From: Flavobacterium psychrophilum
Lineage (GTDB): Bacteria > Bacteroidota > Bacteroidia > Flavobacteriales > Flavobacteriaceae
DNA length: 64,000 nucleotides
Reading direction: 5' to 3'
Assembly: GCA_001708385.1 (NCBI GenBank)
Contig: CP012388.1
Location: 3,038,001 to 3,102,000 of the forward strand
Below are positions 31,069 to 40,029 of this stretch, piece after piece. Under the pieces are notes generated by a model that was given only the letters and a program-made list of their open reading frames with translations, was not told the DNA's origin and searched no databases. The first letter of the stretch is position 1, and every line of letters starts with the position of its first letter. Made by a program: the position numbers and the translations under genes.

Positions 31069-32346
31069 TTGGAAATAGCCATAATATTTTTCCTTATTAT
31101 CCTTAACGGTGTCTTCTCCATGTCTGAGATCGCATTAATTTCGGCAAGGAAAAACCGCCTTGAATCTGCAGCAAAAAAAGGAAACGCTAGCGCACAGGCT
31201 GCGCTGGACCTGGCAAATTCGCCAAACAAATTCCTTTCTACAGTACAGATAGGCATAACTTTAATAGGTATCTTAACAGGTATTTATTCGGGTGATAAAG
31301 TTACCGACGATGTTAAAATATTTGTAGAAGGTTTTCAGGTTTTAAAACCCTATGCTTCAAATATATCAGTAGGTATAGTAGTAGTAATACTAACGTTTTT
31401 CTCTTTGGTTCTTGGAGAGCTGCTGCCTAAAAGGCTTGGGCTTAACTATCCTGAAACCATTGCAAAAACAGTAGCACTGCCAATGAAGTACATTTCAATA
31501 ATAACTGCCCCTTTTATTTGGCTGCTAACATCGTCTACCGATTTTCTGTTGAAAATTTTAAGGATACGCCCTACGGCAGATGGTAAAGTAACTGAAGAAG
31601 AGATCAAAGCTATTATTAAAGAAGGTACTGAAGGAGGAGAAGTTCAGGAAATTGAGCACGACATTATGGAGCGTGTATTTCATATTGGTGACCGTAAGGT
31701 AAACTCACTGATGACGCACAGAAAGTCGGTAGCTTATCTTTCTACAGATGCCAATAATGGAAAGATACGCGAAACCATGCTTGAAGAGCTGCATTCTATA
31801 TATCCGGTAAGTGAAGGTTCAAGCCTTGACGACGTTATAGGTGTAGTGCTTCTAAAAGATATTTTTGCTAATTACGACAGGACCGATTTTAGCCTGAAAG
31901 AAATAGTAAAAGAACCAGTGTACCTTATCGAGCATACATCTGCTTATAAGGCACTTGAAATTTTTAAGAATACAAAAGTGCATTACGCTTTTGTTACAGA
32001 TGAATATGGTGTGTTTCAGGGTATAATTACCCTTAACGATATTCTTGAAGCGCTTGTTGGCGATGCATCCGATTTTTATGAAGACGAGTTCAGGCTTGTC
32101 GCTAACGAAGACGGGACATGGCTGGTAGACGGACACTATCCGCTGCATGACTTCCTAACGTATTTTGATCTTGACGATCTTACTAACGAATATGAAGTAA
32201 CAACGGTAAGCGGACTTGTAATGACAGAGCTTTCGTATATACCTAAACAGGGCGAAAAACTGGCATGGAACCTTTATGAACTTGAAGTCGTTAAAATGGA
32301 TGGCGTTAAGATTGATAAAGTGATGGTCAGATCAATAAAAGAATAA
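31069..32346 (+). CDS. CNNM/CorC-family membrane protein (hemolysin-type)
   Basis: A 425-residue protein starting at TTG. Residues 1-190 form the DUF21/CNNM membrane domain with about four helices (MEIAIIFFLIILNGVFSMSE, TFFSLVLGELLPKRLGL). A pair of CBS domains covers roughly 205-330 (LMTHRKSVAYLST and YAFVTDEYGVFQGIITLNDI). The C-terminal CorC_HlyC domain spans about 345-425. The family is linked to magnesium, cobalt or sodium transport; older annotation as hemolysin is historical. It sits between adk and obgE. Confidence 0.9.
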   Translation: MEIAIIFFLIILNGVFSMSEIALISARKNRLESAAKKGNASAQAALDLANSPNKFLSTVQIGITLIGILTGIYSGDKVTDDVKIFVEGFQVLKPYASNISVGIVVVILTFFSLVLGELLPKRLGLNYPETIAKTVALPMKYISIITAPFIWLLTSSTDFLLKILRIRPTADGKVTEEEIKAIIKEGTEGGEVQEIEHDIMERVFHIGDRKVNSLMTHRKSVAYLSTDANNGKIRETMLEELHSIYPVSEGSSLDDVIGVVLLKDIFANYDRTDFSLKEIVKEPVYLIEHTSAYKALEIFKNTKVHYAFVTDEYGVFQGIITLNDILEALVGDASDFYEDEFRLVANEDGTWLVDGHYPLHDFLTYFDLDDLTNEYEVTTVSGLVMTELSYIPKQGEKLAWNLYELEVVKMDGVKIDKVMVRSIKE

Positions 32347-32445
32347 GAACGATAGTTCAGGAATTAGATATAGACAGTAAAGGTTATGGTAAGTGGTTAG
32401 GTGCTGCTAAGCAACCTGAAGCTTTAAACCTTAAACAAAGAAACA

Positions 32446-33456
32446 ATGACAGAAGGGAATTTTGTAGATTACGTAAAGATATATGTGTCTTCCGGAAAGG
32501 GAGGTAAGGGATCTACACACTTGCACAGGGAAAAATTTATTGAAAAAGGAGGTCCCGATGGTGGTGACGGAGGCCGTGGTGGTCACGTATACCTTGTTGG
32601 GAACAAAAGTTTGTGGACATTATTCCACCTGAAATTTGCAAGACATATTAAAGGGACTCACGGAGGTGACGGAGGAAGCGCACGTAGTACAGGAGCAGAT
32701 GGTGAAGATAAATTTATCGAAGTACCACTGGGAACTGTTGTTCGCGATAAAGAAACGAATGAGATTCTTTTTGAAATAACAGAAGACGGAGAAAAAAAGA
32801 TCATCGCCAGAGGTGGTAAAGGCGGACTTGGTAACTGGCATTTTAGAAGTTCTACAAACCAGACACCAAGGTATTCTCAGCCGGGTATGCCTGCTGAAGA
32901 AAAAGATATATTGTTAGAACTTAAGGTTCTTGCAGATGTTGGTCTCGTTGGTTTTCCTAATGCAGGTAAATCTACATTGCTTTCAGTTCTTACTTCGGCT
33001 AAACCAAAAATTGCAGATTATCCATTTACTACCCTTAAGCCAAACTTAGGAATCGTAGCCTACAGGGATTTTCAATCGTTTGTAATTGCAGATATTCCTG
33101 GAATTATTGAAGGTGCAGCAGAAGGTAAAGGTCTTGGCCATTACTTCTTAAGGCACATCGAACGTAATTCAACATTGTTGTTTTTAGTTCCTGCCGATGC
33201 AGATGATATTAAAAACCAGTACGATATTCTGTTGGATGAGTTGAGAAGGTATAATCCTGAAATGCTTGACAAAGACAGGCTTGTGGTTATATCTAAATGC
33301 GATATGCTTGACGATGAGCTTAAAGCTGAAATGAAGGTACACCTCGATAAAGAATTTAACGGTATTCCATATATGTTTATTTCGTCTGTTGCCCAACAGG
33401 GACTTACAGAACTTAAAGATAAACTTTGGCAGATGCTAAACACTGAAGTGGTGTAA
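32446..33456 (+). CDS. obgE: Obg-family GTPase, ribosome assembly
   Basis: A 336-residue Obg/CgtA GTPase. The glycine-rich N-terminal Obg fold ([19 protein letters not shown] to about residue 160) contains [14 protein letters not shown]. The G domain has G1 [11 protein letters not shown] near residue 165, G3 [20 protein letters not shown] and G4 SKCD. The variable C-terminal OCT domain of some homologues is absent, as in Bacteroidota. It binds the 50S subunit during assembly. A strong terminator follows, closing the hpt-adk-CNNM-obgE run. Confidence 0.96.
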   Translation: MTEGNFVDYVKIYVSSGKGGKGSTHLHREKFIEKGGPDGGDGGRGGHVYLVGNKSLWTLFHLKFARHIKGTHGGDGGSARSTGADGEDKFIEVPLGTVVRDKETNEILFEITEDGEKKIIARGGKGGLGNWHFRSSTNQTPRYSQPGMPAEEKDILLELKVLADVGLVGFPNAGKSTLLSVLTSAKPKIADYPFTTLKPNLGIVAYRDFQSFVIADIPGIIEGAAEGKGLGHYFLRHIERNSTLLFLVPADADDIKNQYDILLDELRRYNPEMLDKDRLVVISKCDMLDDELKAEMKVHLDKEFNGIPYMFISSVAQQGLTELKDKLWQMLNTEVV

Positions 33457-33477
33457 TTTATAGTAAGAAAAAAATAT

Positions 33478-33527
33478 AAGCTCCTAAAAAACGTATAGTG
33501 ATAAGCGTTTTTTAGGAGCTTTTTTAT
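33478..33527 (+). terminator. Strong terminator after obgE
   Basis: A 16-bp perfect stem AAGCTCCTAAAAAACG (33478-33493) with 33506-33521, a 12-base loop, then a run of T residues. Confidence 0.9.
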
Positions 33528-33637
33528 TAGATATAGTATTGGTTTCTTAATATAAGTGCATTAACAGCCAGTAATTTAAGAGTTAAACGTTTGTTTAATT
33601 TTATTTGATTCTTTAACATTTTTTTAATAAAAAGATA

Positions 33638-33645
33638 TATCTTTG
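33638..33645 (+). promoter_or_regulatory. Putative -7 promoter box for the LTA synthase-like gene
   Basis: TATCTTTG, 52 bases before the ATG. A TTTG lies 30 bases further up, longer than the normal spacing. Confidence 0.45.
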
Positions 33646-33697
33646 CTCCCGGAAACATTCAGTTAACCAAAACCTAACTTTTTGATTACAGGAGTTT

Positions 33698-35704
33698 ATG
33701 AAATTCAACTATAAAAACAGTCTGACTGTTTTGCTGCTAAGGCTTTTTGTCGTGTATGTTGTCTTTATGCTATGCCGATTTGCCTTTTACTACTTCAACA
33801 ATAATCTTATCGATCCGGTACAGGGAAAAAATCTTTGGAGTCTGCTTCGCGGAAGCCTTATGTTCGATACCGTTTCTATAATTTACATCAACATGCTTTT
33901 TATATTTCTTTCGTTGGTGCCATTCCGCTTCAGGGAAAAGAAGATATACCAAAAAATCATGTTTTGGGTATTTATGGTAACTAACGGTATTGGCCTGCTT
34001 ATAAATGTAGCCGATATTTTTTATTACCCTTTTAAACAGGCAAGAATAGTAATAGGCGATTTTTTCCTTTTAGGAGAAGATGCGTTTGTGCCTTTACTGG
34101 CCGATTTCGTGGTAGACTACTGGTACGGCTTTATTTTCTATTTCCTTTTGCTTGTTATACTGTATCAGGGATATAAATGTGCTTGCGAAAACAAACTTGA
34201 AGACCCTAAAAGCAATAAGCGTTATTACACAGTAAACAGTGCTTATCTGGCTGTAATGGCTGTGGTAGTTATCTTTTTTGTAAGGGGCGCTACATTCTCG
34301 GCGGCATCATTCCCAATAGGCATGAACGATGCTTTTTTGTACACCGATAACCCAACGCATACATCTTTTATATTAAGCAATCCGTTTTGTATTTTAAGGA
34401 CAATGAGCAAATCTAAAGATGTGCCGTCCCTAAAGTATTTCGACGACGAAATTGCCCAGAATATTTTTCCGACTACACACAATCCTGCTGTTGTAGCAGA
34501 AGATTTTGATATCGACAGGAAAACAAATGTATTTGTAATTATATTAGAGAGTTTTGGTAAAGCGCATATAAAAAGCCTGTCTGACCAGTTTAAGCCGGAA
34601 CAGGAAAGTAATACACCATTTCTGGATTCGTTATTTCAGCAGGGTTACCTGTTTACCAACGGGCATCAGAACGGTTACCGCTCGGTAGATGCTTTGCCTG
34701 CAATATGGGCATCTATTCCATCGTTTAATGAACATTTTCTTGCTTTGCCTAACTCGGTTGCACCGTATTATGCACTGCCTGCATGCATGAATGAAATGGG
34801 CTATGAAACCGCATTCTTTCACGGAGCGGTTAGGGAGTCAATGGGGTTTGTTTCGTTCGGAAAAAATACCGGAATAAAGAATTTTTACTCCCGTAACGAA
34901 TACGAAGAAGAAAATGGAAGCGCCGACTTTGATGGCAAATGGGGTATATGGGATCATAAATTTATGCCGTATGTTCATAAAAAGATAAACAATCTGGCAA
35001 GCGATAAGAACAAGCCTTTCTTTGCGACATTCTTTACATTATCATCGCACCATCCGTATAAAGTGCCACCGGGACTGCCAAAACAATTTAGTGAAGGTAC
35101 GCTGCCTATACACCGTGCAATAAAATATTCGGATTACGCTCTTGGAGAATTCTTTAAAAGCATTGAAAAAGAGTCATGGTATAAGAACACGCTTTTTGTA
35201 ATTACTGCCGACCATTCATCGGGTGCAGATAGCGAGAAATTCAATAAAGCACCACACGATTACACTATTCCTATATTCTTCTTTAAGCCCGGTAGCAAGA
35301 TGAAGGCGAAAGATGACAGGATAATGCAGCATATAGATATTATGCCAACTGTCTTAGGGATGCTTAATTATGATAAGCCGTACTTTGCTTTTGGTAAAGA
35401 TCATTTTGATAATAACCAGTCTAAAGGACACTTTGCAATAAACTTTTCTAATGGTGCTTTTAATTGTACTACAGACGAATATTATTATCTGTTCAATGAA
35501 AAAGATGTTATAGCTAAGATCGATTACAGGAAAGATCCGTTAGGAAAAATGAATCTTATAAAACAGAAAACAAAACAGGACGAAATGGCAATACGGGAGT
35601 TTAAAGCTTTCGTTCAGGAATATTACAGTCATCTTCATAAACGTGATTACCTTCCGTTACCGGACAGTAAAAAAAGACTGGCCTTGCTGGATATAAGGAA
35701 ATAG
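33698..35704 (+). CDS. LTA synthase-like phosphoglycerol/phosphoethanolamine transferase (sulfatase fold)
   Basis: A 668-residue protein. The N-terminal ~200 residues hold about five membrane helices. The periplasmic alkaline-phosphatase-fold domain starts with NVFVIILESFGKAHI, whose Glu is a metal ligand. NGYRSVDALPAIWASIPS contains the nucleophile position; here it seems to be Ser rather than the Thr of LtaS. FATFFTLSSHHPYKVP and VITADHSSGADSEKF supply further metal ligands (Asp-His). Members in Gram-negative bacteria transfer head groups from phospholipids to glycans or lipids. No lipoteichoic acid is expected here, so the acceptor is unknown. Confidence 0.88.
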   Translation: MKFNYKNSLTVLLLRLFVVYVVFMLCRFAFYYFNNNLIDPVQGKNLWSLLRGSLMFDTVSIIYINMLFIFLSLVPFRFREKKIYQKIMFWVFMVTNGIGLLINVADIFYYPFKQARIVIGDFFLLGEDAFVPLLADFVVDYWYGFIFYFLLLVILYQGYKCACENKLEDPKSNKRYYTVNSAYLAVMAVVVIFFVRGATFSAASFPIGMNDAFLYTDNPTHTSFILSNPFCILRTMSKSKDVPSLKYFDDEIAQNIFPTTHNPAVVAEDFDIDRKTNVFVIILESFGKAHIKSLSDQFKPEQESNTPFLDSLFQQGYLFTNGHQNGYRSVDALPAIWASIPSFNEHFLALPNSVAPYYALPACMNEMGYETAFFHGAVRESMGFVSFGKNTGIKNFYSRNEYEEENGSADFDGKWGIWDHKFMPYVHKKINNLASDKNKPFFATFFTLSSHHPYKVPPGLPKQFSEGTLPIHRAIKYSDYALGEFFKSIEKESWYKNTLFVITADHSSGADSEKFNKAPHDYTIPIFFFKPGSKMKAKDDRIMQHIDIMPTVLGMLNYDKPYFAFGKDHFDNNQSKGHFAINFSNGAFNCTTDEYYYLFNEKDVIAKIDYRKDPLGKMNLIKQKTKQDEMAIREFKAFVQEYYSHLHKRDYLPLPDSKKRLALLDIRK

Positions 35705-35732
35705 AAAATGCCCCGAATAGGGGCATTTTTTA
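35705..35732 (+). terminator. Terminator of the LTA synthase-like gene
   Basis: AAAATGCCCC / GGGGCATTTT with a GAATA loop and a T-run, starting at the stop codon of the gene and reaching the stop of the convergent gene. Confidence 0.85.
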
Positions 35733-36797
35733 GTTTGTGTCTATGTATAACGATTTTCGCATTGAAATCAATATTGCCTCAGCCTTTTCGTTATCAGGTG
35801 CTGGAGGAAGTATGGTGTCAAAGTACAGTCTGTCAATAGATGCCAGAAGATTATCAGCCATGTTTAGCAAATAGTCGTATTCCATATTGCCCGATTTGAT
35901 GCCGAGTAGTTCTTCCCGGTTGGTAACACGTATGCTTAGCTTACCGTCGCGGAGTATTTGTTCGGCAGATTGAAGCAGGCGGATGGTATGCATCATGTTT
36001 TTAGAATCATAATTTTTGCCATGCTGTTTGTTTGTGTTGTAACGTTCTTCGTTCCGTTTTTCAATCCAGCTCCAGTACTCCATATATTCTTTGCAGTAGC
36101 TTGAGTAAGCCTCCTGGTTAAAGTACATATAAGCTAAAGGCTGCTCGGTTTTAGGAACTGATGAAACCGAAACCTGGTTAGCTGTATCTTTGGAGGTTAT
36201 GCCTTTATATCCAAGTACATTTTCTCTATCGTAGAATAGAGCATACATACCTTTCGAGTGAGGAATATTTATCAGTCCGCACTGCTCCTGTGTTCTATTG
36301 TAGGTTTCCAGCCATGTGGCGAGGAGAATACTATCGTATCCATTTAAGATGTAACAGAAGTCTAAAAGATTTTTCTTTCCCTTTGGTAAAGGGTTAACGA
36401 TTTTCTTTTTTAATCCTCTTGCTTTTTTTATCTGTGTCATTGCGTAACCGGCAAAACTGTCTTTACAGAGTTTAGAAAGAAAATTTCCAATCTTTAATTC
36501 ATCCATCAGCGGGTGTTTGTAAAGAATACAGTCTTCAGGTGTGGCAAGTATTTCAAGAATATTTGGATTGTTCTTAGTTAGCAACTCAATAAACCTTCCT
36601 ATTTCGTAATAAACAATATCATTGGTGTCATTACTTATTTGTGGAATATAATCGAAGCCGAAAAATTTATCTTTTGGCATAAAGAACACACCTTTAATAT
36701 CGGTGTCGGATGTTGGTGTGTCCAGTCCGAAGGACCTGCTTCCGGATATTGTTTCGAACAGGATAAGGTCGTTATTTTTTAGATATTCTATAGTCAT
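35730..36797 (-). CDS. RlaP-type (PF10127-like) nucleotidyltransferase, long form
   Basis: A 355-residue protein of the DNA polymerase beta superfamily. The active site ETISGSRSFGLDTPTSDTD (residues 15-33) has the GSxxxG and DxD pattern needed for two-metal nucleotidyl transfer. FGFDYIPQISNDTNDIVYYEI resembles the RlaP family, which is encoded with RNA ligases in RNA repair systems. The long helical C-terminal half has no clear motif. A second, shorter relative is encoded four bases upstream on the same strand. No ligase, kinase or RtcB gene is nearby. Function in RNA repair or tRNA modification is inference. Confidence 0.75.
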   Translation of the reverse strand: MTIEYLKNNDLILFETISGSRSFGLDTPTSDTDIKGVFFMPKDKFFGFDYIPQISNDTNDIVYYEIGRFIELLTKNNPNILEILATPEDCILYKHPLMDELKIGNFLSKLCKDSFAGYAMTQIKKARGLKKKIVNPLPKGKKNLLDFCYILNGYDSILLATWLETYNRTQEQCGLINIPHSKGMYALFYDRENVLGYKGITSKDTANQVSVSSVPKTEQPLAYMYFNQEAYSSYCKEYMEYWSWIEKRNEERYNTNKQHGKNYDSKNMMHTIRLLQSAEQILRDGKLSIRVTNREELLGIKSGNMEYDYLLNMADNLLASIDRLYFDTILPPAPDNEKAEAILISMRKSLYIDTN

Positions 36798-36801
36798 TTA
36801 C

Positions 36802-37551
36802 TTATCGTTTGATCTCAGCTCTGAAGAAATCATCCAGGGTTTTGTTTATCTTTTTGCCTGAAGGCAGACCGGATGCTTTTTCCTGATTGTAAAGAATTGT
36901 GTCCTGTAAAAATTTCGTAATTACTTCTTCTTTAGGATGCAGGTATTTTTCGTCTTTTCCGGATTTTATCTCCTGAAGTTCGAGTATTTTATCCTGTACA
37001 TTTGTTGGTACTATGGGTAACAGTTCGGCGAAGGCAACAGGCGGAAATGAATTGTTTTCTATAATCCATTTTCCTGCGAGTGCTGTGCGTAATGCGTAAA
37101 AATAGCTTTTAAGCTTTATTTGATCTGCTTCACATACTTCCATGAAATTTTTAGTAGTTCCAAGGTAATGATGTAGTGTCGCTATTGGCGAGAAACAGTC
37201 GTCAGCAAAAGATTGCATCTGTTTTAAAAAAGAATCATTTGTATAATAGCACACCGGTGAATATAACCATTCTATAAGCGGAGCATTAGATTTTGCAAGT
37301 AGCTTTAAAGCTTTAGCTAAATCCCAACCCGATCCGTCGAGATCTTCGTCTGTCATAAATTCTATAACGTCCGGTTTTTCCCAAAGCGATAGGTACCATT
37401 CCGGATTGTTTTTGTAAATAAACCTAATGTCGTAATCGCTATCGGGAGAAGCAAATCCCCATGCGCGGCTTCCTGATTCTACTGCATGAAGAACGACTAT
37501 ATTTTTTTCTGTTTCTACAGATTTTAGTTTATCAAATATAAGTTGTTGCAT
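36802..37551 (-). CDS. RlaP-type (PF10127-like) nucleotidyltransferase, short form
   Basis: A 249-residue protein. Its active site AVESGSRAWGFASPDSDYDI (residues 24-43) matches the same GSxxxG / DxD pattern as the downstream gene, with RFIYKNNPEWYLSLWEKPDVIE typical of this family (E. coli-like stand-alone versions exist). It is the first gene of a two-gene operon; the gap to the second is four bases. The two proteins differ in length and C-terminal half, so they are ancient paralogues rather than a fresh duplication. Substrate unknown. Confidence 0.78.
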   Translation of the reverse strand: MQQLIFDKLKSVETEKNIVVLHAVESGSRAWGFASPDSDYDIRFIYKNNPEWYLSLWEKPDVIEFMTDEDLDGSGWDLAKALKLLAKSNAPLIEWLYSPVCYYTNDSFLKQMQSFADDCFSPIATLHHYLGTTKNFMEVCEADQIKLKSYFYALRTALAGKWIIENNSFPPVAFAELLPIVPTNVQDKILELQEIKSGKDEKYLHPKEEVITKFLQDTILYNQEKASGLPSGKKINKTLDDFFRAEIKR

Positions 37552-37765
37552 TTGTACTTAAAATTTCCCGAATTTACACTTTTTTTAGTTATTCCCGTTC
37601 CGGAAAAAATGCGACATTCTAGTTTTAGCCACGGTATAATTTTATCAAATTCTTAAAATAAACTATATTCGCAGCACTTAATTTAAAATAGTTAGTGGTT
37701 CACTGTAACAAAAATGTATTTATAGTGACTATTAGCTAACAACTATTAACTTTTATCCATAACAA

Positions 37766-39910
37766 ATGAAAAAATTAATTTTATTCCTTACCATGTCGCT
37801 TATGGTTCTTCCTGTAAGGGCAGACGAAGGAATGTGGTTCCTGATGTTCATTGAGCGCCTTAACCATAGGGATATGCAAAAAATGGGCTTACAGCTTACA
37901 TCTGAAGAGATTTACAGCATTAACAACCACAGCTTAAAAGATGCTATCGTTCAGTTTAACGGTGGATGTACTGCAGAGATCATCTCTAAAGACGGTCTGG
38001 TGTTAACTAACCACCACTGTGGTTACGATGCAATCGCTGAACTTTCTACGCCGGAAGCTAACTGGCTTAAAAATGGTTTTTGGGCTGCCAACCGTCAGGG
38101 TGAGCTAAAACCTAAAAGTCTGTCTGTGCGTTTCTTCGTAAGAATGGACGACGTGTCTAAGAGGATACTTGGGAAGGTAACTCCTAATATGACAGAAGCA
38201 GAAAGAGAAAAAGCAATACAACAGGAAAGTGCTGCTATTGAAAAAGAAAATAATGAAGGCGGGAAATATACAGTATCTGTACGTCCGTTCTTCCAGGGTA
38301 ACGAATATTACTATTTCGTTTATCAGGATTATACAGACGTTCGTTTAGTAGGTACGCCTCCTGAAAGCATCGGTAAATTTGGTGGAGATACAGACAACTG
38401 GGAATGGCCGCGCCACACAGGAGATTTCTCAATGTTCCGTGTATACGGCGACGCTAACGGAAACCCTGCGGAATATTCTACAAACAACGTTCCTTTAAAA
38501 CCTAAGCATTACCTTCCGGTAAGTCTTAAAGGTGTTCAGGAGAACGATTTTGCTATGATCTTAGGATACCCTGGACGTACTAACCGCTGGATGCCGGCAG
38601 GTGGTATAGAACAAAATGTTAAGTATGCTTACCCTGCATGGGTTGAGGCTTCTAAACTGGGTATGGATAAAATGAAAGTGCATATGGATAAAGATGCTAA
38701 AGTGCGTCTTAACTATGCTTCTCAATATGCTCAGGTTGCCAACTACTGGAAAAACCGTCAGGGTATGATTGATGCACTTACAAAGCACAAAACTGCGGCT
38801 ACTAAAGCTAAAGCAGAAGCTGACTTCAACAAATGGGCTAATAAGTCTGAAAACAAGGCCAAATACGGAGATGTTATTGCTACAATAAATAACTTCTACG
38901 CTAAAACAAACGAAAAAGCACGTCATGACAACTACCTTACAGGTTTGCTTAGAACAAGTGCTTTCGCTGCAAACCCTTACAGCATAGGCCGTGGCCTTGA
39001 GCAATATACAAGTGCTAATGCCGAAGGCAGAAAAGCAATGGATGCCGATCTTAAAGCGTATATTGATGAAGTATATGGTACACTTTACATACCATTAGAA
39101 AAAGACGTTCTTGCTGCACAGCTTAAATTGTATTCTACAAAATCTACGGGTTATGAAGTAGCTCCGCTTGTAGCGAAAATTGGTAAAGAAAATAATAACG
39201 ATTTTACAGCTTACGTTAACAACGCATTTGACAAGAGTATCTTCGCGTCTAAAGAAAAACTTGATGCATATATGGCTAACCCTAATGCAGAAGTACTTAA
39301 AAATGATCCTCTTTATCTTCTTTCTTCTGACCTGCTTACTAAATACAGAGCTAAAACTGAAGAGCAGCAGAAACTGGATGCCGATTATTCTAAATCATTC
39401 CGTCTGCTTGTAGAAGGTATGAGACAGGCTAATCCGTCGGTTAAATACTACCCGGATGCTAACAGTACGCTACGTTTAACGTATGGTAAAGTAAGATCGC
39501 TTCCTTCTGATAAGAGAAACGATGCTAAGAAAAACTACTACACTACTATGCAGGGTGAGGTAGCTAAGTACAAACCAAACGACGAAGAGTTTGATCTTCC
39601 GAAAAGATTACTTGAGCTTTACGAGAAAAAAGACTTCGGTCAGTATGCTGATAAAGCAGGGTATATGCCGGTAAACTTCCTTACTGATAATGATATTACA
39701 GGTGGTAACTCTGGTTCTCCGGTAATAAATGGTAAAGGCGAGCTTATAGGTCTTGCTTTTGATGGTAACATCGAAGCTATGGCTGGTGACGTTATTTTTG
39801 ATAAAGACCTGCAAAGAACTATTAACGTTGATATTCGTTACGTTCTTTGGGTTATAGACAAGTATGCAGGTGCAAAACACATTGTAGACGAAATGACTAT
39901 CGTGAAATAA
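37766..39910 (+). CDS. S46 family dipeptidyl-peptidase (DPP7/DPP11-like)
   Basis: A 714-residue periplasmic serine exopeptidase with a signal peptide (1-19, ending VRAD). The trypsin-like catalytic histidine is in LVLTNHHCGYDAI (about residue 84), the aspartate in WEWPRHTGDFSMFRVY, and the nucleophile in TGGNSGSPVI near residue 650. The segment FDGNIEAMAGD carries Gly at the position that, as I recall, is Gly in DPP7 and Arg in DPP11; this favours cleavage after hydrophobic rather than acidic P1 residues. Such enzymes release dipeptides for growth on proteins. Monocistronic with its own terminator. Confidence 0.93.
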   Translation: MKKLILFLTMSLMVLPVRADEGMWFLMFIERLNHRDMQKMGLQLTSEEIYSINNHSLKDAIVQFNGGCTAEIISKDGLVLTNHHCGYDAIAELSTPEANWLKNGFWAANRQGELKPKSLSVRFFVRMDDVSKRILGKVTPNMTEAEREKAIQQESAAIEKENNEGGKYTVSVRPFFQGNEYYYFVYQDYTDVRLVGTPPESIGKFGGDTDNWEWPRHTGDFSMFRVYGDANGNPAEYSTNNVPLKPKHYLPVSLKGVQENDFAMILGYPGRTNRWMPAGGIEQNVKYAYPAWVEASKLGMDKMKVHMDKDAKVRLNYASQYAQVANYWKNRQGMIDALTKHKTAATKAKAEADFNKWANKSENKAKYGDVIATINNFYAKTNEKARHDNYLTGLLRTSAFAANPYSIGRGLEQYTSANAEGRKAMDADLKAYIDEVYGTLYIPLEKDVLAAQLKLYSTKSTGYEVAPLVAKIGKENNNDFTAYVNNAFDKSIFASKEKLDAYMANPNAEVLKNDPLYLLSSDLLTKYRAKTEEQQKLDADYSKSFRLLVEGMRQANPSVKYYPDANSTLRLTYGKVRSLPSDKRNDAKKNYYTTMQGEVAKYKPNDEEFDLPKRLLELYEKKDFGQYADKAGYMPVNFLTDNDITGGNSGSPVINGKGELIGLAFDGNIEAMAGDVIFDKDLQRTINVDIRYVLWVIDKYAGAKHIVDEMTIVK

Positions 39911-39935
39911 ATTCAGCATTCGCCGATAATATATA

Positions 39936-39968
39936 AAATCCGTTCCTGATGAGGGAACGGATTTTTTT
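39936..39968 (+). terminator. Terminator of the S46 peptidase gene
   Basis: AAATCCGTTCC / GGAACGGATTT with a 7-base loop and a run of seven T. Confidence 0.9.
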
Positions 39969-39999
39969 GTTTCGGCACTTTTAATTCTTCTATTTTAGT

Positions 40000-40007
40000 T
40001 ACATTTG
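40000..40007 (+). promoter_or_regulatory. Putative -7 promoter box for mpl
   Basis: TACATTTG, 22 bases before the ATG of the Mpl-like ligase. Confidence 0.45.
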
Positions 40008-40029
40008 AGGTCTTAAGATATATCAATAA

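Noticed and set aside
35730..37551. Calling the nucleotidyltransferase pair a MNT-HEPN toxin-antitoxin system
   Set aside because: Both proteins carry nucleotidyltransferase active sites; neither has the Rx4-6H motif of a HEPN toxin.
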